Part shown: positions 1-17,025 of the stretch, in pieces
Position numbering within the stretch: position 1 is the stretch's first letter
Layout: the number at the start of each line of letters is the position of its first letter
Assembly: GCF_024713945.1 (NCBI RefSeq)
Contig: NC_134680.1
Coordinates: forward strand, 5,701,501-5,765,500
DNA length: 64,000 nt
Source: Dermatophagoides farinae
Lineage: Eukaryota; Arthropoda; Arachnida; Sarcoptiformes; Pyroglyphidae
Direction: 5' to 3'
Program-made: the position numbers and the translations under genes
Notes under the pieces: model-generated
Told to the model about the DNA's origin: nothing
The model's input: the letters and a program-made list of their open reading frames with translations, nothing else
Database searches by the model: none

Positions 1-248
1 ATCGTCTGATCACCGTTAAGACCAGATTCATTTGCTTTATGTGCCAATGATTGTATGATTTGTATTAATAATTGTCGTTTTCCTGTCGAAATTGATGATG
101 CTGATGATGACGATGATGGTGATGATGGTAATGCATCTATTGCCATAAAAAAAAATTTTTTTTCAATAAATCAAATAAAAAAAAAAAAATACTTACCACC
201 ACCACCAATAATCAGGAATAATGATACAAATAAAAATATTGATTTCAT
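1..248 (-). CDS. secreted peptide/protein, N-terminal part (runs off left edge)
   Basis: Two exons on the minus strand: 248..197, then 136..1 after a 60-bp intron (GTAAGT donor, AG acceptor). The phase closes exactly (52 nt, then 136 nt). The product starts with a hydrophobic signal peptide (MKSIFLFVSLFLIIGGG) followed by Ala-Leu-Pro and a Ser-rich linker, then STGKR and a predicted helix beginning QLLIQIIQSLAHK. The Gly-Lys-Arg triplet is the kind of site used for prohormone cleavage and C-terminal amidation, so a secreted peptide precursor is possible, but no family is recognised. The 3' part lies outside the window. The start is the only ATG giving a signal peptide in this frame. Splice sites and frame are seen; the secretory role is inferred. 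Confidence 0.6.
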
Positions 249-1716
249 TTTCTTCTTGATCGATTGATTTATTACTTCGAGAAAAAAATTTTTTTTTTGT
301 CTTTAATCCAGGATTTGCCGTTGCCGTTGCCGTTGTTGTTGTTGTTTAATTATCATTTTTATATTTATACCAATCGATTGATTGATTGATTGATTGATTG
401 ATTTTATTTATTTTCAACATGATGTGTCAACAATGTACTCAATGTTGATAAATCAACAAGTTTTTTTTATTATTTTTTTTTAATTTTTAAATCATAAATA
501 CGGAAAATTCCATATCCATTATTAATCTATCAAGTGGTTCTTGAAAATTGTGTACACACACACACACACACACACCATTTATTTTATCTACAGCCAATAA
601 TAATATTCATCACATACAAGGATCATCAAATAATAATATATATTGATACAATACGATTCATGAAAAACAGTAAATTGAAAATTATCTTCAAAATCTAATC
701 ATCTACAACAGGTGTGTGTGTGTGTGTGTTAATAAACTTGACAAAATCCGTTATTCGAAGCAATGATGACCATTTCTATATGTAATGTGTGTATGTGTGA
801 AAATAAAATGGAACACACACACACACACACAGTAGTCTTGAATGATGTTTGATTTTTAATTGCTGAACTATTTACTTATTTTCTCAATCTGTTCATTTGG
901 GACAAACATTTGAAGTTTGAAAATTGATTAATGAAAAGAAATGATCATGATGATGATGATCATGATGATATGAATGGTGAAACAAAAAACAAACAAAAAA
1001 AATCATATGTTCAAGACACACATTATCAGCCTTTTGATCATGATTGATTCCATGTTTCAAATGGTTGAACTTTTTTTTCATCTCTCTTCTCATGTGTTCA
1101 TCAAAAAAAAAAAAAACTAGATTCATCATCATCATTTGAATATTTGATTTCGATATATCGATTGTATAGAAAATCGTAAACAAAACAAAACGGAACGTAT
1201 GTTTGAAAATTCGAACGTTTTAAGATTATCTCATTATCATCATCATCATCATCATCATAATCATTACCATAATCAATGACGAAAAGTTTTTTTTTTTTTG
1301 ATCGATACACCACGAACAACAAACCATATTGGACATTGAAAAAAAAAACATTCGAGGACAAGTTTGTTGTTTTTTTTCCCCATATTCAAACAAGCAAACA
1401 AGAAAAAAAAATTTCCATACTGAAGATGTTTAAAGATGATAAGCTATATGTAATGTGAACCGACAAAACGCGATAAATAAAAATTGTAAACGAAATTTCC
1501 GTGTTTTCAAAAAGAAAAAAAAACTGAAATATCAATTCATTTTTTTTTTGGAAGGGCCAAAATCCAGTTAAAGTTCAAATGACTCTTTTTCGTATTTGTT
1601 AGGTCCAAAAAATAAATAATGAAGAAAAATGATCTTGTTTGTTGTTGTTACTGTTGTTTTTATCTGTAAAGAGTCTTGATGAAATGACAATTTATTATCT
1701 GCTTTATTTTGCCCAC
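249..1716. other. intergenic, no gene seen
   Basis: Region between two divergently transcribed secreted-protein genes. It holds CA/TG microsatellites (about 553-574, 714-730, 814-831), GATT and ATC/ATG repeats and A/T homopolymers. Open frames here are made of codon-repeat translations (poly-Asp, poly-His, poly-Phe) and are not supported. Confidence 0.6.
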
Positions 1717-1724
1717 TATAAAAA
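1717..1724 (+). promoter_or_regulatory. TATA box (TATAAAAA)
   Basis: TATAAAAA lies in a locally more GC-balanced context about 130 bp before the ATG at 1853. A start site about 30 bp downstream would give a 5' leader of roughly 100 nt. This is a good match to a focused RNA polymerase II promoter for a highly expressed secreted protein. Confidence 0.55.
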
Positions 1725-1852
1725 CCGATCAATACGGATGCTATCGAAATCATAAACGAATTGTATCATCATTCAAACGAACGAACAAACAAACGACATA
1801 CTGTGAACATTTTTTTTTTTTTTTTTTGGTTTCATTTTAATCATCATCAATA

Positions 1853-2453
1853 ATGCGTTGGTTTCAATTATTATTGGCCACTGTGGTCATTGTGGCCATC
1901 ATCTATGTCAATCAACAGGTGGAGGGAAAAAAATTAAAAAAGAAAGAATTAATTGCATTGATTCTTTTATCGAAAATACCAAAGAAAAAACTCATCTTAC
2001 CATTGCCATTGCCATTACCACTTCCAATACCGTAAGTTTGCATTTATTTATTTTTTTTCTTGTTGTTTTTAATTTTTGATCTAAAATATCTGAAATTTTT
2101 ATTTCTCGTGACCACAATCCCAACAAAAACTACAAATCACCATCGCACACAGGATCTTTGAAAGAACAAAAAAAGTTATTAAAAAAGAACCGGTTGTCGT
2201 GAAAAAAGTTGTCAAAGTTCCATATGAAGTTCCAGTGAAAGAACCATATCCAGTACCAGTTCCATATAAATCTTATAAATATGAACCATATGATTCTTAT
2301 TCGGCTGCATCCGGTGGTGATAAATATGGTGGTATTGAACATGGTTATCCATCACGTTCACGTGATTATCGTGGACCAGGTGAATATGGCGGTGGTTATG
2401 ATGGTGGTGATGATGGTGGTGCCTATAATGATGATTATGATATTTCCTATTAA
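1853..2453 (+). CDS. secreted Pro/Val- and Gly/Tyr-rich structural-type protein
   Basis: Exons 1853..2031 and 2153..2453 (GTAAGT donor, ACAG acceptor) give 159 aa. Residues 1-25 form a signal peptide (MRWFQLLLATVVIVAIIYVN). A Lys-rich segment follows, then Pro-Leu/Pro-Ile repeats, a Lys/Val stretch, and a PYEVPVKEPYPVPVPYK block typical of arthropod cuticular and eggshell matrix proteins. The C-terminus (about 95-159) is rich in Gly, Tyr and Asp (GGGYDGGDDGG). No catalytic domain is visible. A structural extracellular-matrix or cuticle role is inferred from composition only. A TATA box sits about 130 bp upstream of the ATG. The protein is low complexity, so orthology cannot be judged from sequence alone. 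Confidence 0.7.
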
Positions 2454-2966
2454 ACATCATAATATTTCCATCAAAATTGAAAAAAAAACACAAAAAAAAA
2501 CATTTATTGAATCTCTGCTGGACTGGATTCGAATAATAATAATTATTATTATATTAGTAAACACAGAAACTCATTGTCCACACACACACACACACCCACA
2601 AAACATATTTATCCGAACCACCACCTAGTTCCTTGGTCCCAGTTCATTAATTAGTCCAACGATAATAATAATAATAATGTAATTCCCATCACTCATTCAT
2701 TTTTTTTTTTGATTTGTAAATAGCCAATTTCTTGAAAAAAAAACTTGTTTGAAATAAAAAAAAATTTTTTTTCCACTTGTTACTCAACATTCACACAACA
2801 GATGGCGATTATAATCGATATATATTGATGAGAGATTAGTGTTTGAAAAAAAAATGTTTTCTAATCTAATAAAAATGGTAAATTTTTTTCTTTTTCATTT
2901 GTTTTTTTTTGCCATTGAAAATTTTAAAATATTTCATATTTCATATTACAAATTTTGCCAAAAATT
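2454..2966. other. intergenic / UTR
   Basis: 3' flank of the secreted structural protein and 5' flank of the next gene. It contains AATAA-rich possible polyadenylation signals near 2750, a CA microsatellite at about 2578-2596 and A/T homopolymers. No further coding frame is supported. Confidence 0.5.
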
Positions 2967-3995
2967 ATGCCAAGAGATTATCGTCCAAGTTTTAAATCCA
3001 TTAGCCGTATTGAATTAGATGATGGTGGTGGTGGTGGTGGTGATAATTTTTATGACTATCATCATCATGACCATCATCGACAATTTGCTCGAAACGATGA
3101 GGTTTGATTGTTTGGAAATTTTTTTTTTAAATCTAAAATTAAAATTTTATCTTTGCATTAGTTTTTTCAATCATTTCATGATAAATTAAAACGTTTGACC
3201 GATCAAACAACAGAAATGGCTGAACATCTACAGAATATGACCGATACAATAAATACAATGGCATTATCATTACAATATTTAACTAATAATCTTGGTTTAT
3301 TCATGGATGGATCATCACCATCAAGAATGAATAGTACAACAATTTTGATTGATGATACAAGTCGTACATTACAATCAATTGGTAATTCTATGCATACATT
3401 CAATGATACAGATGTTATGATTAATCGAAATGATTCAATTGAAAAAATTCGACAACAACTGAATGATGATGATGATGATGATGATGATAATCATGAATCA
3501 TTGTTTATTGAACCACAACGTTCATTTATCATATCTGATAATGAAGAAGAAGATGAACAAGAACAAAATATAATGAATAAATCAATGGATCGAAGTAATT
3601 ATCGATTCTTTCGTCATAAACAAAATAATGATATTTATTCTAAAACAAAAACACAGCAATCAAAACCATCATCATCATCATCATCAACATCAACACCTCA
3701 GGTGAATAAATTGCCCAATTCATCGACGGATAACAAAGTTGGTGGCAAAAAACCATCGAAAAACAAACAACAACAACAACAAAAACAAAAACAATCCGTT
3801 CCAATAACCAAAATGAATGATGATAATGATGATGATGATGATGATAACGATTATGATCCATTTGTATTTCCATCCACCACCACCGCCACTAACAGCGAAT
3901 CATCAAAAAATCGTCGAGGAAAATCCCGTGCAACTAAAATAAATAATGTCGTACAAACAAAGAAAACAAATAAAAAACCAGTGAAAAAACGGTGA
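2967..3995 (+). CDS. uncharacterised protein with coiled coil and charged low-complexity tail
   Basis: Exons 2967..3101 and 3162..3995 around a 60-bp intron (GAG|GTTTGA ... CATTAG) give 322 aa with phase 0 closure. Residues 1-45 carry a poly-Gly and poly-His stretch. Residues about 46-90 form a probable amphipathic coiled coil (LTDQTTEMAEHLQNMTDTIN). The remainder is poly-Asp, Ser/Thr-rich and Gln/Lys-rich, and ends in a strongly basic tail (TNKKPVKKR) that could serve as a nuclear localisation signal. I do not recognise the family. The first exon is supported only by splice geometry and could be replaced by another upstream start. Confidence 0.5.
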
Positions 3996-4198
3996 ATGTG
4001 AATCTTTTTTTTAAAAAAAAAAAATTTGCTTCGATTTTAAAATTTTCAAATTTTAATAAAAAAAAATCATTTTATAAATACACACACCCACACACGTGTG
4101 CTTGAGCTCGTTTGTGAAAAAATCATCATCATCACAATTAATATATATATAAAAAAAACAAGAGAACAACAAAATTTACATATAAAAAATATTATTAA

Positions 4199-8893
<4,695 letters not shown>

Positions 8894-11800
8894 TATTATT
8901 ATTTGAAATGGATGATTTTGTTTTGGTTTTGTATTTCTGTGTCCTATATTCTATTTTCTATTCTATTCGATGATGATGATAATGATGAAAAAAATCACAT
9001 TTCACACATACACACAGTTCCTGGTTATTGATTTTGTTTTTTGTTTTGATGCTGTTGTTGTTTCAATCACACAAATGATGATATTTCACATTCACACAAA
9101 CATAGCAATCAATATTTTGTTGTTGTTGACGATGATAAAATAATAATAATAATCGATCGATCGATTAATGTTTCCAATTTTACTTTATTGAATAAAAAAA
9201 ATGATATCGTTTCAATGATGCTGATTCTATAGAAAAAAAATGAAAAAAAAAATTATTTTCAAACAAAGAATATTCAAAAAAAAACACGTGCTTCATTAGT
9301 GGCCATCATCATTATAATGATGATGATGATGATGAATTGAAATTATAAAAATAGGCAAATTGTTTGAAAAACAGGAAAGCAAGCAAGCAAGCAAGCAATA
9401 AAAACAAGAACACAACCTTGAACCATTTGAATTCAAAACAACAACAATGCACACATTCTCTGTATGTACCACCAATCATTATGTATGTATGTGTGTGTGT
9501 GTGTGTCTTGGATCGGATGATGTTTTTTTTTTGCACACTGAAACACATATACACGCATTTTACAAACCATTACCCACATTTTTGTTTCTATTGAAAACAA
9601 AAATGACAGACGCATTTATTTTTTTTTTTTTTTGCTGATGATGATGATGAGACTAAAATATAAAGAAGAAAACGACAATAACAACAACAACAAAAAAATG
9701 CTTATTTCGAAGGTTAACTCTTCATTCATTCATCCATTTTCACTTATTATTTTGATTCAATTCAAAGAAAGGGAGAGAGAAAAGAAAATTCACGACACAC
9801 ACAGATTCAAATGGATGATGGCCAAATGGATCAGCGCGCACATATTCACACACACATACAAACAGACTTAGACAAAACAACGAAAATAAAAATAATGATG
9901 ATGATGATGGTGATGAGTAAATTTTTATCAAGAAAAAAACCAAAGACACACCAAGACGGGGAGAGAGAGGGAGAGACAGGCAGCAGGAAAAAAATATACA
10001 AAAATCAGAACAAGATACATGGGAAAATTGATTGAAATTTGAAATCGAAAGCAAATAAAAATAAAAAAGGTAAAAACTACCATCATCATCATCATCATCA
10101 TTAACGAAGACCAACAACAACAACAACAACAACCATCATTCGAAAAACAACTAACAAATAAACAACAACAACAAAAACAACACATACATAAACATCTAGA
10201 GATGGGTTTATAGATACGTATAGAAAAAAAAATCAGTGAAAAAAAAACCAGATGAATTTTTTTTGAAAAAAAATACTGGTTTCAAATGTCAAACACAACA
10301 AGCAAACAAACAAACAAACGAAAAAAAAATGTTAAACAATCTACACACCTACCTGAAAACATTGATGAGAATCGAATTCTACATATATTCAAAATTCATT
10401 GATGATGATAAAGAAAAAAAAATTAATAAATCAGGATTATTCACCAAAAAAAAAAAAAAAAAAAATTCATTAACCCGATGATGATGTTGATAAAATTGGT
10501 GGATGGATTAAGACGATGTGATGATTATTATATGATGATAATAAACCAAACACGAATTTTGTTTGAATGAAAAAAAATGAAGAAAAAAAAATAAGACTCT
10601 TATTACACAGCACACACACACACAAAAAAAAACACAATAAGAAAAATGTATATAAAAATAAACGACATAGACAGTCAAACAGCATTGAACTTCGATTCAT
10701 TCAAATATATTCAAAAAAAAAAAAAAAAAATTCATTGCCATTGCCATTGCCATCACATACATCCATCCTTTGCACACACACACAACACACACAGACACAG
10801 ACAAATAGCATAATGATTGGCATGTGTGTTTTTTTAGTGAAAATGAGAGGGAAGATTGAAATTGAATAAACCATATTACATAGCATACACACACACACAG
10901 ATCGTTGTCGTTGTTCAGTTTTGAAACAAACGAAAAAAGAAGATTGAAAAACTGGATTTATAAATTGTTGTTGTTGTTGTTGTTGTTTGTTATAATGTGC
11001 CTATGATGATGATGATGATGATACATACACACAAAAAAAAGCATGTTTAATGTGCGTGGTATCATTTAGTGTGGTATGGCTATTGGCATGGTGGTATTAT
11101 TAAATGTGTGTGTTTGTGTTTGTGTGTGTGTATGTTTCGGCATGTTCAGATATAAAATAATGATGATGATGAGGATGATATATTCCAGGTTTTCAAAAAG
11201 CATGCTTGTTTTTTTTTGTTTGTTGTTGTTGTTGTTGTTGTTAGAAATAGGATCCAAATTTGTTGCTTACTAACCAAAAAAAAAAAATTTCAGAGGCACC
11301 ACACACACACCACTGTTGTGTTCAACATCTGGTCTATATCGGACAAAGCTAATAAGCAAGCTAGGCTAGGATCCTCTATTATCTATCTATTTCTCTATAT
11401 TTATTTTTTTTTTATTTTATTCAATTCAAATTCAATTCTATAGACTTTATTTTTATTGAATGTGCGTGTGTGTGTGTGTACATTGACTTTATGTGTTTAT
11501 ATCAAATGATGATGATGATGATGATCATAGACATCAGTGATGTTGGTGTTAGTGGTGGTGGTGGTCATAATGAATGTTATAGTTGGTTTATCGTTGGTTT
11601 ATTTTTCTGGTAGGTAGTATCTTTGGTTACCCTGTACATACACACACACACACACACAAACACAATCAGAAATTGGGCGCGATCATATTTTCTTTGGAAT
11701 TTTTTTTTTTAAATAGTTCATTGTCTTGTCTCCATCATCATCATCATCATCTGGTAACGCGTGTACCAGAAGATTTATTTATGATGGCGTGTAAATATCT

Positions 11801-11951
11801 ATTATTCATCACTGTCAATTTCATTTTTTTTCTGGTTCTTTTTTTTTGGACAAACTTTTTTTTTCATTTCTAAGACAAAATTCATATTTATCATCGCAAA
11901 CAATATGTAATCAATATTTATTTTTTTCCCCCACCACCACCAGCAAGAATA

Positions 11952-11987
11952 TTTCATTGTTGAATTTGTCGGAATTCAACAATGAAA
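11952..11987. repeat. perfect 15-bp inverted repeat with 6-nt loop
   Basis: TTTCATTGTTGAATT (11952-11966) and its exact reverse complement (11973-11987) flank the loop TGTCGG. It lies in otherwise simple-sequence DNA. It could form a DNA or RNA hairpin. The stem is shorter than a typical pre-miRNA stem. Confidence 0.6.
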
Positions 11988-14907
11988 CGAAATGAAAAAC
12001 AGGAATCTCTTATTAAAATGGAATTGATTTTGATTCATATATATTGGGGGTGAATATGTTTGGCTTCTTCTTTTTCTTTGTTGTTGTTCTTTGTTGCAAA
12101 TATACATTAAGCTGAATTTGTTTTTTTTTCACTCTTCATTTTCATTTTCATTTTCATTCATTCATAATGTTGACTTTTTTTTCCATTGAGATGTGAAATC
12201 AAAAGATTTTTTGCTTTGTTTTGTTTTTTGTTTGCTGCTGCTGTTGTTGTTGTTGTTGTTGTTGTTGTTGATTCTTTCATTTTTTTTCTTGGTTGGTTTG
12301 TTTGTCTGACAAAATATGTTTCCGCATTATGATGATGATGATGATGATGAAATTAATTTCCGTCTTTGTGTGTGTGAAGATCTTCAAAGGTGAAAACATT
12401 AGTTAGTAGGATTTTCTTTTTTTGGATTCTTGTTATGAAGAAAATATTTATAAAAAAACGACAAATTCTTTCTTGTATGTGTATAAAGATTTAGATTCTT
12501 GGTTGTTTTTTTGCACCAAGAATTAAATTGAAATTGAAAAAATTCATGGCCATCATCATCAATTCGGATTATAAACTTTTTTTATCATTTTAAATATAAA
12601 TTTTCAGATTGACAAGAAGGAAAAAACAAGTCAATAAATTTTCTTGTTCACATATATGTGATTCTCATGACAACAACAAAGAATCAAAATGAAATTTTGT
12701 TGCTATTGCCTTAATAATGATTATCGATAATATGAACGGGTTTTTTTTGCATCAATTTCTTATGTCACAAATTTCCTAGAATTATAAATTTCTGTTGATC
12801 TGTTTTTCTGGTTTTTTTTCGCGCTTGTCATAGTATAGGTGTGTGTGTGTATGTGTGACGATACAAATATACATAATAAAAACCACCACCACCACCACCA
12901 CCATTTACTGATCATTATCAGGATAAGCCATATATATCAAGGTTATTTGACGTCAACAAATTTAAATGGCAAAAAAAAAAAAAAAAATTCAAGGAGACTT
13001 GTAATTTTCTACCAATCACAACCACAACCACAACCATCACCACCATCACCATCACCATCACCATCACCACCACCACCAACTGTGTTTTGATCTTTGCCAA
13101 CAAACAAACAAACAAAAAAAAAAAAAACAAAACCATTGACAAACAACACTTATAAACATCTGATCTATCTAAATTTTATATTGGATTTGTATTTATAAAT
13201 GTAATTAAACAAAAAAAATAAAATTTACACACAACTAACTATAAATAAACATTACAAATGGTTATTATATTTTTGTTGATTGTTGTTGTTTGGAATTTGG
13301 AAAAAGACACACACACATACACACACAAAAAAAAACAAATTCTCTTATCCCTCCTCGTCATTCTCTAATCCATTCAAAGTAATCATGATGATGATGATCA
13401 TCAAGATCCAAATACTTACACGTACACATATGCGACGTTTATGCGATTCTTTTTTTTTAGTTGTCAAAAAAATCTGTACGTTGAATTTCTTTTTTTTTAT
13501 TGCACTGGATTTAAATTCCACACACACACACACACATAAAAAAAATTGTAGACAATTCAAAGGAATTGTTGTTGTTGTTGCTGTTGCTGTTGTTGTTTTT
13601 TTGTTTGGAAGAGAAAAAAAAATTTGAAATTCACAGGAAACACAAAATGAAAAAAAAAAAATAAATTTCGTACATATGTGGAGGGAAAACAGAATTTTGT
13701 TTTTCTTTTTTGTGTCTCTGTGTGTGTGTGTTGTTGTTGTTGTTATTGAAAAATATACAGATGGGCGCCACCGTTATTGTTATTTTTTGTTGTTGTTGTT
13801 TTTCAAATTAAAATCATTTGTATTTCATGAAAATCGAACTGAACTTAATTCTTCACTAAAACATTTTCACTGAATAAAAAAAAAATGTCAACGACGTTGA
13901 CATAGATATATAAATTTTGTTTTTTTTTCAGTTAATCAAACTAATATAAGAAAAAATAAACAATCATACAGACATATATATAAACATTGATGATGATTAA
14001 AAATGAGTGGTCTTAAAATGAATGGTTTTTGGGTTGAATAAATAAAACGAATAAACCTCTTGATCATGATGATGATGATGATGATGATGACAAGGATGAA
14101 ATTATGAATTTCGAAATGAAAGTGAAAATCATCATCAAAATGTTTATGATGATGAAAAAAAGAAGAAAAAAAAAATTATAGCAAAGCTAAGCAAAATTCT
14201 CATGAATAAAAAAAAAAAAAAATAACGATGACGATGATAATATTTTCAGGTTCACGTAAAATCATTTGATTTGTATGTGTGTGTGTGTGTGTGTGTTTTC
14301 TTCTTATCATGACCATCATCATCAGAAAACAAGGATAAAAACAGCAAATATTCGAATTCTAAAAAGTAGGAACAAAAAAAAAAAAATTAATTAAATTGGA
14401 AAAGGAAAATTCTTTGGAATTCGAAACAAAATAAACAAATAATATAACAAATTCGAAATCGGTCATTATAAATTTTATTATATATACCCAAATTGATGAT
14501 TATGACGTTGTTGTTGTTGTTGTTGCTGTTGTTGTTGTTGTTGTTGTTGTTGTTTGTTGCACACATCTGTCTAATATGTTGCATATATAAATAAATAATA
14601 TATAAACGATGGATGATTAGATAATTCATAATGATGATGATTTTCTGTATGCAATGAATGAATATCATCTGAATGAAATGAATGAGAAAAAAAAACATTA
14701 AAAAAAAATTGAATTACAAAAATACATACACAATCGAATGTTGGTTGGTAGTTAAATTTGGATTGCAACAAGAAAAAAAAATGGGCTCTACTACTAAAAT
14801 GGCCATTGTCGTCATTAAAAATGATAATGATAATGATGATGATGATGATGATGATGAAATTTGAAACATGAAAAAGAATCATAAAAAAAAATTTAAAATT
14901 CATGAAT

Positions 14908-14932
14908 TCTCTCTCTCTCTCTCTCTCTCTCT
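14908..14932. repeat. CT/GA dinucleotide tract
   Basis: Uninterrupted TC repeat of about 12 units. Such GAGA-type tracts are often bound by GAGA factors in arthropods. No gene start is adjacent, so it may be only a microsatellite. Confidence 0.7.
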
Positions 14933-15111
14933 GCATTAATATGTCCACCATCATCTGTGTATGCCCCCAAAAGAATTCGAATATATTCGATCACGATCGA
15001 AATGTTTGAATTTTTTTTGTGTTTTCTTCCATATTTGTTTGTTTGTTTATGTAAAAAAAGTGTGAATTTCCGGTTCTCCATAACGATTCGATATGTTGAT
15101 ATAATACACAT

Positions 15112-15113
<2 letters not shown>

Positions 15114-15152
<39 letters not shown>
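15114..15152. repeat. (GT)n microsatellite
   Basis: About 19 uninterrupted GT units, the longest such tract in the left half of the window. Expected to be highly length-polymorphic. Confidence 0.85.
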
Positions 15153-15155
<3 letters not shown>

Positions 15156-16221
15156 TGGGCCTCGAATTGATTCACTTGTTGTTGTTGTTGTTATCATTAT
15201 TGCAAATTACGTCAAAAAAAAAAGATTAAATAAAAATAAACATTTCGATCACTATCTCATTATCATTATCATTTCCATGAAGATGATGAATTTTATCTGA
15301 AACATAAATCAAAAACAATAAATAATAAAAGAAAAAAAAAATTTCGATGGCCATCACTTATACACACATACAAAATCATCACCGTTATTATTATTGATTA
15401 TTGATGACTATACAACTACTGCTGTAATTTACAATTTTTCATTTGAAATTTTCTACATATTTTCCTTTTTTTTCTTCTTCTTCATATTTTACAACATAGG
15501 AATGAATATATATTCAATTCCTGTTAATAGAAACAAAACGATTGATGATTGGCCAAACAACCATCATTCGATTGGTATCATTGATTGCCAACAACAACAA
15601 CAATAATTGCCAACTATTATTCCAAAGAATCGTAAAAAAAAATTCATCATCATCATCATTTTATATGAACATGCAATAATAATTTATTTACCATTTTTCA
15701 TTAAAGAAAAAAAAACAAAAAAAAAGTATACGGATTCTGATTTATTCATGTGATGATTTTTTTTGTTTTGTGTTTTGAATTCGAATTTAATTATTATTAT
15801 TATTATTAATGCCACTAGTGCCGCCATCTATCGAAAATTTCAATTTAAAAAATTTTTTTTCTTTCAAATTATCATTATTCAATGACAACAACGAAAAAAA
15901 AACTACAACCTACGCCTAGTCATTCACCTTCCTACACGAACGCATGCACGAAAAAAAATGAAATGAAATGAAATACGCCCAATATATAAAAATTCATGAT
16001 GATGGAAATTGTGAAAAATAAAACCCAAAACAAATTAAAGTTTCATATACTTTCAATGATGATGATTTTTTTTTCTCTTGATCAACAATCGGTAATTGAA
16101 CTTGAATTTGTTTTTCGTTGTTGGATGATGATGATGATGATGATCGATAACAAATAAACAACATTCACAGTGGTCATAATCATCTTTCTTCTTCTTTTTT
16201 TTTGTTTTGGTTGATTCACTT

Positions 16222-16229
16222 TATAAATA
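16222..16229 (+). promoter_or_regulatory. TATA box (TATAAATA)
   Basis: TATAAATA lies about 155 bp upstream of the ATG at 16378, in the right orientation and distance for a leader of about 120 nt. Confidence 0.45.
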
Positions 16230-16377
16230 ACTTGAATCGATCGATTTTGTCATTTCAATTTTTTTTTTTCATTGATTTTTGTTGACATTTTCATTTTTGT
16301 TTTTCATTGTTTTTAGTTTTTGTTTCTCGTTTTTATTTATTTTCAAAATATTAACCAAAAAAAAAACCAAAATAAAA

Positions 16378-17025
16378 ATGCCAACCATATTACGTACGGC
16401 CATCGATCTTTTAATGACCGTTGGTAAACGATATCTGAATCCACGACGACGACGACGACGGCAACAACAACACCGTTTTATTCGTCAACAACATTCATTG
16501 ATTGAAAATAAACAATATCGATCATTTATACGTAAATGTTTTCCATATTTTCATGTAAAATCATTACAATTATCATCATGGATTCAGTTATGGCCAACAA
16601 TACAAAGTCTTATGATACATATTGTTCGTGATGGCCGTAAATTACATTATCATTGGAAAGTGATACATTCGATACGGAAATTATCACGTCGATCATTGAT
16701 TATTAAATTTGATCTTACCATTGATATAGATGATAAATTGATTGTAAAATTTTCTACCCATTGGGAACGTGAATGTTTTCTACTCATCTGTAAAACATTG
16801 GGTCGAATACCGGAACGGCCAACAACAGCAACAACAACACGAACTAGAACCAGATCATTATTCAAAAGGAATCATAAAAATCATCAACAACGTTTACGGT
16901 GGATTCTTAATAATCGTCGTCATAAAAAATTTCCGATTATACGTGATTTACCGGAATCACAATTGAATAATATGAATCAACGTGATGAACAGCGAAAAAT
17001 TTTGAAACAATTTCTTAGCATATAG
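16378..17025 (+). CDS. uncharacterised basic protein, single exon
   Basis: An uninterrupted 215-aa frame starts at an ATG with A at -3. The protein is very basic, with an Arg run (NPRRRRRRQQQHRF) near residue 25, a mid-region with alternating hydrophobic and basic residues (LIIKFDLTIDIDDKLIVKF) suggesting a small beta-sheet fold, and a Lys/Arg/His-rich C-terminus. No signal peptide is seen from this ATG. No family is recognised. Basic charge would suit RNA or ribosome binding, but this is inference. Absence of introns in a 650-bp frame, non-repetitive middle sequence and an upstream TATA box favour a real gene. Confidence 0.55.
   Translation: MPTILRTAIDLLMTVGKRYLNPRRRRRRQQQHRFIRQQHSLIENKQYRSFIRKCFPYFHVKSLQLSSWIQLWPTIQSLMIHIVRDGRKLHYHWKVIHSIRKLSRRSLIIKFDLTIDIDDKLIVKFSTHWERECFLLICKTLGRIPERPTTATTTRTRTRSLFKRNHKNHQQRLRWILNNRRHKKFPIIRDLPESQLNNMNQRDEQRKILKQFLSI

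Larger units (their letters stand above)
8894..16221. other. long gene-poor, microsatellite-rich region
   Basis: More than 7 kb between the kinase start and the next gene, with no supported coding exon on either strand. It consists of A/T homopolymers, CA/TG, TTG, ATG/CAT and CT repeats. Candidate elements inside are a perfect 15-bp hairpin at 11952-11987, a consensus cAMP-response palindrome TGACGTCA at 12948-12955, and long dinucleotide tracts. It may hold 5' UTR exons, introns or enhancers of the kinase gene, which cannot be judged from sequence alone. Confidence 0.55.

Noticed and set aside
893-1361. Overlapping minus-strand frames rich in Asp, His and Phe
   Set aside because: They are translations of ATG/ATC and A/T repeats without splice sites, start context or any domain.
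3640-3873. Antisense frame inside the low-complexity gene at 3-4 kb
   Set aside because: Mirror of trinucleotide-repeat coding sequence (poly-His, poly-Met); typical shadow ORF.
9312-11873. Several 60-130-codon frames with Cys/His or Leu runs
   Set aside because: Composed of (TG)n, (CA)n, (TTG)n and poly-T translations; no non-repetitive coding stretch.
16279-16377. Upstream extension of the basic protein with a hydrophobic start
   Set aside because: Phe/Leu-rich translation of a T-rich leader, starting between the TATA box and the better ATG at 16378.
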